Source: Desulfobacterales bacterium (lineage in GTDB: Bacteria > Desulfobacterota > Desulfobacteria > Desulfobacterales > Desulfosalsimonadaceae). Taken from it: a stretch of 7,540 nucleotides of DNA. The number at the start of each line of letters is the position of its first letter. Position 1 is the stretch's first letter. The DNA is taken from contig JAGYOT010000077.1 of NCBI GenBank assembly GCA_018399455.1, positions 1-7,540 of the forward strand, in the 5' to 3' direction. A model generated the notes under the pieces. It worked only from the letters and a program-made list of their open reading frames with translations. It was not told the DNA's origin and did not search any database. Of this stretch, positions 1 through 6,603 are shown piece after piece. The position numbers and the translations under genes are program-made.

Positions 1-1
1 G

Positions 2-1165
2 CCTCCCGGCAGCATCCGAGAGAAGATCCGGATGCTTTTTTCCTTAAAGGAAATGGCCGGCTATGTTCCTTCAAAGGTAAAAACCGCTCCCTGCCAGCAG
101 CAGATATTTACACGGGGCGCGCTTCTGGATATGCTTCCCGTGCTGACCTGCTGGCCAAAGGACGGCGGCCCTTTCATTACCCTGCCGCTTGTTGTAACAA
201 AGGACCCTGAAACCGGCATCCAGAATCTGGGCATGTACCGGATGCATAAATATGATCGTGCCACCACCGGGATGCACTGGCAGTACAACAAGGACGGGGC
301 CCGGCATTTCAGGGCCTATAAGGAGCGAAATGAGCAGATGCCGGTGGCCGTAGCCCTGGGCGGGTCTCCTGCGGTAACCTATGCGGCAACCGCGCCGCTG
401 CCGCCTGAAATCGATGAACTGCTGTTTGCCGGTTTTCTATCCTCTCAGTCCGTCCCGACGGTCAAGGCCAGAACCCTGGATCTCTTTGTACCCGCCGAGT
501 CCGACTTTATCCTGGAGGGCTACGTGGACCCGAATGAATCCCGGATTGAGGGTCCGTTCGGGGATCATACGGGTTTCTACTCGCCTGCGGATCAATATCC
601 CGTATTCCATGTCACCTGCATCACCTGCCGCAACGATGCGGTCTACCCGGCCACTGTCGTGGGAAAACCTCCAATGGAAGACTGCTATATGGGAAAGGCG
701 ACGGAGCGGATTTTTTTGCCCATGCTCAGGATGCTGCTGCCGGAAATCGCTGATATCGAGCTGCCCATGGAGGGAGTCTTTCACAACTGCGCCCTGGTTT
801 CCATAGACAAAACCTATTCCGGCCAGGCCAAAAAAGTGATTAATGCGCTCTGGGGTCTGGGGCAGATGGCCTCCACCAAGTTTATCGCGGTTTTTGACCG
901 CGATATCGATCTTCGCGATTCAAGCACCGTGGTGTGGAAACTGTTAAACAATGTGGACCCCCGCCGGGATATTCTTCTTTCGGAGGGGCCTCTGGATGCG
1001 CTCGACCACTCGGCGCCGTATCCGGATTTTGGCGGAAAGATGGGGATCGACGCTACCCGCAAGACACGCCAGGAAGGCATGGGGCGGGACTGGCCGGATG
1101 AAATCACCATGGATCAGGCCATAAAGGAGCTGGTTGACAGGCGGTGGAAGGAATATGGGTTTTAA
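2..1165 (+). CDS. mqnL: UbiD-family prenyl-dihydroxynaphthoate decarboxylase MqnL (5' partial)
   Basis: This is a UbiD-family, prenylated-FMN-dependent decarboxylase. In this operon it most likely decarboxylates prenylated 1,4-dihydroxy-6-naphthoate late in futalosine-route menaquinone synthesis. The frame is open to the window edge, so the N-terminus is missing. By comparison with E. coli UbiD (about 497 residues), roughly 100 residues lie upstream, and the ATG at 32 is internal. Seen motifs are LTCWPKDGGPFIT, then QNLGMYRMH (221-247), which holds the Asn and Arg of the cofactor and metal site, and EGPFGDHTGFY (548-580), which supplies the E...D acids of the E-R-E/D catalytic network. The C-terminal part keeps DxDxRD, DPxRD and GGKMGIDAT, all standard for UbiD, so the visible catalytic domain looks intact. 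Its stop overlaps the mqnP start by 11 bases. UbiD enzymes have varied substrates, so the assignment to MqnL rests on context. Confidence 0.93.
   Translation, partial: PPGSIREKIRMLFSLKEMAGYVPSKVKTAPCQQQIFTRGALLDMLPVLTCWPKDGGPFITLPLVVTKDPETGIQNLGMYRMHKYDRATTGMHWQYNKDGARHFRAYKERNEQMPVAVALGGSPAVTYAATAPLPPEIDELLFAGFLSSQSVPTVKARTLDLFVPAESDFILEGYVDPNESRIEGPFGDHTGFYSPADQYPVFHVTCITCRNDAVYPATVVGKPPMEDCYMGKATERIFLPMLRMLLPEIADIELPMEGVFHNCALVSIDKTYSGQAKKVINALWGLGQMASTKFIAVFDRDIDLRDSSTVVWKLLNNVDPRRDILLSEGPLDALDHSAPYPDFGGKMGIDATRKTRQEGMGRDWPDEITMDQAIKELVDRRWKEYGF
1146..1151 (+). promoter_or_regulatory. Shine-Dalgarno that sets the mqnP start
   Basis: GGAAGG ends 3 bases before the ATG at 1155, with a further GGTGG just upstream. 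The site lies inside the last codons of mqnL. It favours ATG 1155 over the upstream in-frame TTG at 1134, whose extra residues (MTGGGRN) do not resemble a UbiA N-terminus. Confidence 0.6.
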
Positions 1166-1994
1166 GACGTTTTCAGAGCTGATTCTGGCGAAACAGACCC
1201 TGTTTGCCCTGCCGTTTGCCTATATCGGCGTACTTTTTGCCGGCGGCGCAGATCCGACGACCTGGATCTGGATAAGCATTGCCCTTGCAGCGGCCCGGAC
1301 CGCCGGAATGGCGTTTAACCGCGTTATTGACGCGGAAATCGATGCCAGGAACCCGCGCACAAGAAAGCGCCTGATTCCGCGGGGCGAGGTCCGGCCGGCC
1401 GCGGTTTGGGCTCTGGGGTTTGCCTGTCTGATCATTCTGGTTTTCTCAGCCTGGCGCTTGAATCCCCTTTGTTTTTATCTCTCTTTTCCTGTGGCCCTGA
1501 TGCTTTTTTTGTATTCCTGGTTCAAACGGTTCTCCGTCGCGTCGCATTTTTTTCTGGGAGCCGTGGAGGCGGCGGCCCCGGTGGGCGGATATCTGGCGGT
1601 AACCGGGGAATGGAGCTTGTTCCCCCTGCTTTTGGGCGGGATCATTTTTACATGGATCGCGGGCCTGGATATCGCCTATGCCATCCAGGACGCGGATTTT
1701 GACAGAACCCACGCCCTTTTTTCTCTCCCGGCAAAACTTGGAGAAAAGACGGCACTGCGGGTTTCGGCCGTCTGCTATCTTCTGTGTCTGACCGCAATGG
1801 TGGCGGCCGGTATTGTTACCGGCAAGGGAGTCTGCTATTTTGCCGCGGTATCGCTTATTGCCCTGATTTTTTTCAGGCAGCAGATGCTGGCCCGGGAAAA
1901 GGCATTTGAACCGGCCATGCAGGTTTTTTTCAGGATTAATATGTATGTGGCGCCGATTTTGTTTCTGGGGGCGCTGGCGGATGGATTTTTATAG
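1155..1994 (+). CDS. mqnP: UbiA-family prenyltransferase MqnP
   Basis: This is an integral membrane aromatic prenyltransferase of the UbiA superfamily, 279 residues. In the futalosine route it attaches the polyprenyl chain to 1,4-dihydroxy-6-naphthoate at the cytoplasmic membrane. Both Mg-diphosphate motifs are visible. The first is NRVIDAEID with N55, D59 and D63, followed by the usual ARNPRTRKR stretch. The second is DIAYAIQDADFD with D172, D179 and D183. Several hydrophobic segments, for example around residues 18-30, 38-54, 84-100, 107-121, 156-172, 205-222 and 226-240, fit a polytopic membrane protein of normal family length. The gene overlaps mqnL by 11 bases and is followed 36 bases later by mqnM. 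4-hydroxybenzoate prenyltransferase (UbiA) is the alternative by sequence alone. The flanking mqn genes and lack of any ubi gene favour MqnP. Confidence 0.92.
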   Translation: MGFKTFSELILAKQTLFALPFAYIGVLFAGGADPTTWIWISIALAAARTAGMAFNRVIDAEIDARNPRTRKRLIPRGEVRPAAVWALGFACLIILVFSAWRLNPLCFYLSFPVALMLFLYSWFKRFSVASHFFLGAVEAAAPVGGYLAVTGEWSLFPLLLGGIIFTWIAGLDIAYAIQDADFDRTHALFSLPAKLGEKTALRVSAVCYLLCLTAMVAAGIVTGKGVCYFAAVSLIALIFFRQQMLAREKAFEPAMQVFFRINMYVAPILFLGALADGFL

Positions 1995-2030
1995 AACACC
2001 AACCATCATCGCAGAGGACAGGGGGAGCTT

Positions 2031-2699
2031 ATGGCGCATCCAACGACAGCCAGCCAGGCCGATGATCGAATTGTCGTTGCTTTAACCGGGGCCAGCGGCT
2101 CGATCCTGGGTATACGGCTTATCGAGGAGCTCATCGTTCTTCGCACGCCTGTGACGGCAGTGGTGTCTGAAAATGCCTGGAAAGTCATCGGATATGAAAT
2201 CGAAGCCGGCAGAGCCCGGGATAACCCGCTCCGCGCCATACTGGAAAGTCGGCAGCGCATCCGTGAGCCGGAGCTTCTGCCGGAGTTTCTCCGGGAGGCC
2301 GGTGAGCGTGATATCGACGCCCCGGAGGCCAGCGGCAGCACGGCCTTCTCAGCCCTGGTGATCATTCCCTGCTCCATGAAGACGCTCTCCGCCGTATCCC
2401 ATGGATACGCCCAGGGCCTTATCACCCGGGCTGCAGATGTTGCTTTAAAGGAGCGGCGGCGGCTGATCCTGGTGCCCCGGGAGACGCCCCTCAACCTGAT
2501 CCATATCGAAAACATGCGCCGGATCATGCAGGCCGGAGCCGAGATTGCGCCGCCGATACCGGCATTTTATACAAAGGCCCGGACCATCGATGATGCCATT
2601 GATTTTATCACCGGCAAAATCCTGAGCCTGCTGGGAAAACCCCACAGCCTGTTTGCGGACTGGGAGAGCCGGGTCTTAAACCATAACCATGAACAATGA
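2031..2699 (+). CDS. mqnM: UbiX-family flavin prenyltransferase MqnM
   Basis: This UbiX/Pad1-type enzyme prenylates reduced FMN with dimethylallyl phosphate, making the prFMN cofactor that the neighbouring UbiD-family MqnL needs. Family signatures are ALTGASGSILGIRL (FMN phosphate loop, residues 18-30), EASGST near 99-104, PCSMKTL (113-119), the RAADVALKERR stretch with R133 and K140, VPRETPL with R150 and E151, and PAFY with Y180. The residue at the place of the C-terminal Arg that binds the prenyl phosphate in Pseudomonas UbiX reads as K196, a conservative change. At 222 residues it is about 30 longer than typical UbiX. The excess is a short hydrophilic N-terminus, a longer charged stretch between residues 58 and 98, and about 20 residues after the LLG helix. 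A GGGGGAG ribosome-binding sequence lies 3 bases before the ATG. Confidence 0.92.
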   Translation: MAHPTTASQADDRIVVALTGASGSILGIRLIEELIVLRTPVTAVVSENAWKVIGYEIEAGRARDNPLRAILESRQRIREPELLPEFLREAGERDIDAPEASGSTAFSALVIIPCSMKTLSAVSHGYAQGLITRAADVALKERRRLILVPRETPLNLIHIENMRRIMQAGAEIAPPIPAFYTKARTIDDAIDFITGKILSLLGKPHSLFADWESRVLNHNHEQ

Positions 2700-2734
2700 A
2701 CCCAAAGCCATGGATCGCGAATTTTTAATGCCTT

Positions 2735-3859
2735 ATGAATAGTGAAAAACAGCTTCTCAATCAAATCAAAAACCCCAGGATTCGCGCTATTGCAGAGACC
2801 GTATGCTCCCGGAAACCGGTTGAGCCTGCAGCGCTGGCCGAGATGCTGGCAACAGATGATATCCTGGATCTGGCTGCCGTGGCCGGCTTTATTTGCCGAC
2901 GCCTTCACGGAAACCGGGTTTTTTACGGGGTGAACATGAATCTGAACTATACGAACATGTGTGAACTGCGCTGCCCCTTGTGCGCCTTTTCATGCGATCC
3001 GGGAGATGAAAAGGGCTATGTCCTTTCCCTGGACGAGATCGAGTACCGGGTCCGGGCCGCGGCTGCCGACGGTATCGATGAAGTCCATATTGTCGGCGGG
3101 TTAAACCCGGATCTGGGCATGGACTACTATGAGCAGATGATTCGGCGCATCAAAGCCGTTAAACCGGATATCGTGGTCGTGGCCTTTACAGCCGTGGAGT
3201 ACGACTATTTCGCCAGGCAGAGCGGTCTGCCTTTGAAGGAGGTGTTTGAGCGGCTCATTGCCGCCGGAGTGGATGCGCTTCCCGGAGGGGGCGCCGAGAT
3301 ATTTGCACCGCACGTGCGAAAGGTGATCGCGCCCAAAAAAATCCCAGGCGACCGGTGGCTGGAAGTAATGCGGACGGCGCACCAGCTGGGCCTTAAGACC
3401 AATGCCACCATCCTCTACAATCACCGCGAGACCATTGCGGATATTGTGGATCATCTGGTTCGCATCCGCGCACTGCAGGACGTGACGGGCGGCTTTAAAA
3501 CCTTTGTCCCCCTTGCTTTTCATGGCCGCAACACCCGCATCGGCGCTGTAAAGGACGCCTCAACCGGCTTCGATGATATCCGCCTGTACTGTTCGGCCCG
3601 CATTTTTCTGCATAATGTGCCTCATCTTAAGGCGCTTTGGATGTATGTGGGAGAGAAAACCGCCCAGGTGCTTCTGAATTTCGGGGTTGACGATTTAAGC
3701 GCCACCTACCGCAATGAAAAGGTCGTTCATGCAGCCGGGGCCGAGACCCCGGATGACGGATCGGAAGCCCGTTTGCGGGAATTGATAGAAAACGCAGGCC
3801 GTATCCCGGTCCGTACCACGGCATTGTATGAGAGCGCCGGGGAGGGGCAGGGCAAATGA
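2735..3859 (+). CDS. mqnE: Aminofutalosine synthase MqnE (radical SAM)
   Basis: This radical SAM enzyme couples SAM to 3-[(1-carboxyvinyl)oxy]benzoate to give 6-amino-6-deoxyfutalosine with loss of bicarbonate. It has 374 residues, the normal family length. The cluster-binding CxxxCxxC is C76, C80 and C83 in MCELRCPLCAFS, preceded by NMNLNYTN. Further MqnE features are HIVGGLNPDLG (118-128), FTAVEYDYFA, the GGGAE motif (184-188) and APKKIPGDRW. FTAVE and HIVGG separate it from the paralogue MqnC encoded downstream. An in-frame stop at 2726-2728 rules out any longer N-terminus. No good Shine-Dalgarno precedes ATG 2735, which is unusual for this operon, but the N-terminal residues look family-like, so this start is preferred. 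The stop overlaps the mqnA start as ATGA. Confidence 0.94.
   Translation: MNSEKQLLNQIKNPRIRAIAETVCSRKPVEPAALAEMLATDDILDLAAVAGFICRRLHGNRVFYGVNMNLNYTNMCELRCPLCAFSCDPGDEKGYVLSLDEIEYRVRAAAADGIDEVHIVGGLNPDLGMDYYEQMIRRIKAVKPDIVVVAFTAVEYDYFARQSGLPLKEVFERLIAAGVDALPGGGAEIFAPHVRKVIAPKKIPGDRWLEVMRTAHQLGLKTNATILYNHRETIADIVDHLVRIRALQDVTGGFKTFVPLAFHGRNTRIGAVKDASTGFDDIRLYCSARIFLHNVPHLKALWMYVGEKTAQVLLNFGVDDLSATYRNEKVVHAAGAETPDDGSEARLRELIENAGRIPVRTTALYESAGEGQGK
3841..3845 (+). promoter_or_regulatory. Shine-Dalgarno of mqnA inside the mqnE 3' end
   Basis: GGAGG lies 10 bases before ATG 3856, within the last codons of mqnE. With the four-base ATGA overlap it suggests translational coupling of mqnE and mqnA, the two enzymes that act in consecutive steps. 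Confidence 0.5.
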
Positions 3860-4758
3860 ATATCGGCTGCATCGACTACCTGAACTGCTATCCCTTCTAC
3901 TACCATATGCTGGAAGAGGCGCCGCTGGCGGAAGTGAATGTTATTCCCGGGTATCCCGAGACATTGAACAGCCTGATGAAAAACGGCCGCCTCTCGCTGA
4001 GCCCGGTTTCATCGGCCGCCTATGCCGATCTGCAGACGGATGCCGTGCTGCTTCCGGATTTCTGCCTGAGCTCCATCGGCTATGTCGGCTCGGTGATCCT
4101 GGCCAGCCACGTGCCCATTGAGGAGCTTCATGGAAGGCGGGTCGGGATTTCCAAAGCCTCGCGCACATCGGCGGTTCTTGTTAAAATTCTGCTTGAACGG
4201 CATTACGGGCTTTGTCCCCGTTATTCCAGAATTTCGCCCAGGCCCTCCATGCAGGACCTGGATGCCGCACTGATCATCGGAAACGATGCCATGGTGAACT
4301 CTTCCGAGCCGATTCCCTATATCTACGATATCGGGGATTTGTGGATGCGAAAAACCGGACATCCGGTCGTTTTTGCCGTTTTTGTCGTCAGAACGACCGC
4401 CATTGGGCAGAACGCGGAGAAAATCCGGGCAGTGATCCAGTCCTTCAGATATTCCCTAGACTCGCTTGAGACGCATAGCGAGGTTCTGATCCGGCACGCC
4501 CGGGAAAAATATCCGGATATTGACTATGATATCAAATCCTATTACAGGCTGTTGCAGTTTGATTTTTCCGAAAGGCTCAAAGACGCCCTGTGTTATTACT
4601 TCCATGCCGCAGCCAAGCAGGACCTGCTGGTGCCCGTGCCAAGCCTGCGGTTTTTGAACGCGGATTTGGACGTGGTGGAGTATTCGACAGGGATTACAGG
4701 AGATGATCATGTATGCCGGAATGTCTCAAAACTCGTTGAAGGCAAAAATATACGATAA
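3856..4758 (+). CDS. mqnA: Chorismate dehydratase MqnA
   Basis: MqnA catalyses the first committed step, dehydration of chorismate to 3-[(1-carboxyvinyl)oxy]benzoate. It belongs to the MqnA/MqnD fold, which resembles periplasmic binding proteins, but here acts in the cytoplasm. There is no signal peptide. Recognisable family elements are IGCIDYLNCYPFYY at the N-terminus (IGxVxYLNxxP class), SPVSSAAYA (49-57), SIGYVGSVILAS (73-84), a VGISKASRTSAVLVKILL stretch after residue 96, IIGNDAM (140-146) and DLWMRKTGHPVVFAVF. At 300 residues it is slightly long for the family, and its final 16 or so codons are read in a different frame from the start of mqnC, which they overlap by 50 bases. The start is fixed by the ATGA overlap with mqnE and the GGAGG upstream. 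Confidence 0.93.
   Translation: MNIGCIDYLNCYPFYYHMLEEAPLAEVNVIPGYPETLNSLMKNGRLSLSPVSSAAYADLQTDAVLLPDFCLSSIGYVGSVILASHVPIEELHGRRVGISKASRTSAVLVKILLERHYGLCPRYSRISPRPSMQDLDAALIIGNDAMVNSSEPIPYIYDIGDLWMRKTGHPVVFAVFVVRTTAIGQNAEKIRAVIQSFRYSLDSLETHSEVLIRHAREKYPDIDYDIKSYYRLLQFDFSERLKDALCYYFHAAAKQDLLVPVPSLRFLNADLDVVEYSTGITGDDHVCRNVSKLVEGKNIR
4698..4702 (+). promoter_or_regulatory. Shine-Dalgarno that sets the mqnC start
   Basis: AGGAG ends directly against the ATG at 4703, which leaves no spacer there. It stands 6 bases before the next in-frame ATG at 4709, an ideal distance. The start at 4709 is therefore preferred. The site lies inside the mqnA coding region. Confidence 0.65.
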
Positions 4759-5785
4759 CGCCCGCATCAGTGAAGAAGAAGCGCTTCAGCTGTTTTCCTG
4801 GGATCTGGCCGATCTCGGCAGGGCCGCCGATTTCAGGCGCCGGACTGTGATCCCGGAAGATCACGCCGGTTTTATTCTGGACCGGATTATCAACTTTACC
4901 AATGTGTGTGAAGCGGCCTGCCGGTTTTGTGCCTATCACGCGCGGGCGGGCCAGGTAAAACCCTACCGGCTTTCGCTTGATGAAATCTGCCGGTGCGCCG
5001 GGGAGCTTGCCGACGCCGGCGGCACACAGGTGATGCTCCAGGGCGGACTTCATCCGGAGTTTCGCCTGGAGACCTATATTGAAATGCTGGAGGCTGTTAA
5101 AAGCCGGTTTCCTGATCTTTACCTGCACTGCTTCTCTCCCGCGGAGCTGGTGCACATGGCCGGAAAAAGCGGAAAAAGCGTGGATGCCGTGGTTTGCGCT
5201 CTGAGAACGGCAGGGCTAAATTCGGTTCCCGGCGCTTCGGATCTCCTGGTCCCGCGGATTCGTCAGCAGGTAAGCCCCCGCAAATTAAACACGGATCAGT
5301 GGTGTGAGGTGATGCGAACCCTTAGCCGTCAGGGATTGAAATCCTCCGCCACCATGACCTACGGCATGGGCGAGACCCCTGCCGAACGGATCGAACACTT
5401 AAGGGTGGTGCGTGAAATCCAGGATGAGACCGGCATTATAAGGGCATTTATCCCCTGGTCCTTTTCCCCGGCCCGCACCCGGATGGCTCATATCGCGCCT
5501 GCCAGCGGAACGGATTATCTTAAAATTGTCGCCATCTCCCGTATTTTCCTGGACAACGTCGAACATCTCCAGGCCGGCTGGCTGACCGAGGGCCTGAAAC
5601 TGGCCCAGCTCGCCCTGGCAATGGGGGCTGATGATATGGGCGGTGTCCTTATGGAGGAGGTCGTGGTAAAGGCTACCGGTATTGACCGAAGCACGCATAT
5701 GCAGCAGTTTGTTGAACTGATCCGAAACGCGGGCCGGGTTCCGGTTCAGCGGGATTCCGAATACAGGATTCTGAGACGGTTATAA
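4709..5785 (+). CDS. mqnC: Cyclic dehypoxanthine futalosine synthase MqnC (radical SAM)
   Basis: This radical SAM enzyme cyclises dehypoxanthine futalosine to cyclic dehypoxanthine futalosine. It has 358 residues from the start chosen by the ribosome-binding site. The [4Fe-4S] motif CxxxCxxC is C67, C71 and C74 in NVCEAACRFCAYH, preceded by DRIINFTN. LQGGLHPEF, HCFSPAELVHMA, TMTYGMGETPAERIEHL, FIPWSFSP and GADDMGGVLMEE follow the MqnC pattern. FIPWSF and the HxFSP motif distinguish it from MqnE, where the matching pieces read FVPLAF and FTAVE. One oddity is that the usual PGGGAE segment is replaced by PGASDLL (residues 174-180), one residue shorter and with no Glu, while MqnE in the same operon keeps it. 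It overlaps mqnA by 50 bases and precedes mqnD by 17. Confidence 0.91.
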   Translation: MYAGMSQNSLKAKIYDNARISEEEALQLFSWDLADLGRAADFRRRTVIPEDHAGFILDRIINFTNVCEAACRFCAYHARAGQVKPYRLSLDEICRCAGELADAGGTQVMLQGGLHPEFRLETYIEMLEAVKSRFPDLYLHCFSPAELVHMAGKSGKSVDAVVCALRTAGLNSVPGASDLLVPRIRQQVSPRKLNTDQWCEVMRTLSRQGLKSSATMTYGMGETPAERIEHLRVVREIQDETGIIRAFIPWSFSPARTRMAHIAPASGTDYLKIVAISRIFLDNVEHLQAGWLTEGLKLAQLALAMGADDMGGVLMEEVVVKATGIDRSTHMQQFVELIRNAGRVPVQRDSEYRILRRL

Positions 5786-5802
5786 AAGGAAGGCTAAGGC
5801 CC

Positions 5803-6603
5803 ATGCCGCATCTGGATATCGCATTTTCCCCCTGTCCCAATGACACGTTTATTTTTCACGCCATGCTCAATAACCTGGTCGATCCCGGAGGATTTCAATT
5901 TTCGCCGCATTTAGAGGATGTGGAGACCCTGAACGGCCTGGCATTCTCCGGGACTTATCCGATCACCAAGCTTTCCTTTTACGCATACCTTCTTTTAAAG
6001 GATCGCTATGACCTGCTGGATGCCGGCGCCGCCTTGGGTCATGCCTGCGGACCGCTCCTTGTCGCCGGAAAGAAGCTGCCAGGGTTTGCTGATGCAAGAG
6101 TCGTTGTCCCCGGCCGGTATACAACGGCCCACCTGCTGCTCAAACTCTGGCAGCCGGAAATCAAACAGATTGAAATCGCGGGTTTTGACAAGATATTGCC
6201 GGGCCTTGAAGCCGGCAGATGGGATGCGGGTGTGATTATTCACGAAGGCCGCTTTATTTATCCCCGATATGGTCTGAGGCGGATAATTGATCTCGGGCAA
6301 TGGTGGGAGGCGGAGACCCGGCTGCCCATTCCGCTGGGATGCATTGCCGTGCGCCGCGACCCGGAAACCCTGAAGTACAAAAAATTCCTGGAGGACCTGA
6401 TTCGGACCTCGCTTGAACATGCTCAGAAGCATCCCCGGGCCTCGCGTGCCTTTATTAAACAGCATGCCCAGGAACTCGAGGAGTCTGTCATCGATGAACA
6501 CATCAGGCTTTATGTCAATTCTTATACCCAGTCCCTTGGTGCCGCCGGTCTTGCGGCTGTCAATAAACTGGAGCAGACCGCGAAATGCCGGAACATCCTT
6601 TGA
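5803..6603 (+). CDS. mqnD: 1,4-dihydroxy-6-naphthoate synthase MqnD
   Basis: MqnD converts cyclic dehypoxanthine futalosine to 1,4-dihydroxy-6-naphthoate, the substrate of the prenyltransferase MqnP. The 266 residues match the usual family length. The N-terminal FSPCPNDTFIFHAM (8-21) is diagnostic. It is followed by TKLSFYAYLLL, GAALGHACGPLLVA (75-88), PGRYTTAHLLLKL (103-115), DAGVIIHEGRFIY (141-153) with the expected catalytic histidine at H147, and LGQWWEAETRLPIPLGCIAV. It is a distant fold relative of MqnA and lies in the soluble fraction, with no leader peptide. Purine-rich sequence (AAGGAAGG, then AAGG at 5796-5799) precedes ATG 5803. Its last codons overlap mqnB by 19 bases. Confidence 0.96.
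   Translation: MPHLDIAFSPCPNDTFIFHAMLNNLVDPGGFQFSPHLEDVETLNGLAFSGTYPITKLSFYAYLLLKDRYDLLDAGAALGHACGPLLVAGKKLPGFADARVVVPGRYTTAHLLLKLWQPEIKQIEIAGFDKILPGLEAGRWDAGVIIHEGRFIYPRYGLRRIIDLGQWWEAETRLPIPLGCIAVRRDPETLKYKKFLEDLIRTSLEHAQKHPRASRAFIKQHAQELEESVIDEHIRLYVNSYTQSLGAAGLAAVNKLEQTAKCRNIL

Noticed and set aside
32..34. ATG 32 as a true start of the UbiD-family gene
   Set aside because: The frame is open upstream to the window edge, and about 100 N-terminal residues expected of UbiD would be missing. It is an internal Met.
437..784. Open frames on the minus strand opposite the mqn genes (for example 437-784, 2006-2527, 4694-5155, 5995-6501)
   Set aside because: They lie opposite well-identified genes, have no recognisable motifs and are expected by chance in GC-rich coding DNA.
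1134..1154. Upstream in-frame TTG start for mqnP at 1134
   Set aside because: The extra seven residues do not look like a UbiA N-terminus, and ATG 1155 has a purine-rich site directly upstream.
1490..1560. T-rich runs within mqnP that might suggest terminators or an AT-rich insertion
   Set aside because: They encode the Phe/Leu-rich membrane segments of the prenyltransferase in an unbroken frame.
4703..4708. ATG 4703 as the start of mqnC
   Set aside because: The AGGAG site abuts this ATG with no spacer, while ATG 4709 stands at six bases. The choice changes only two residues.
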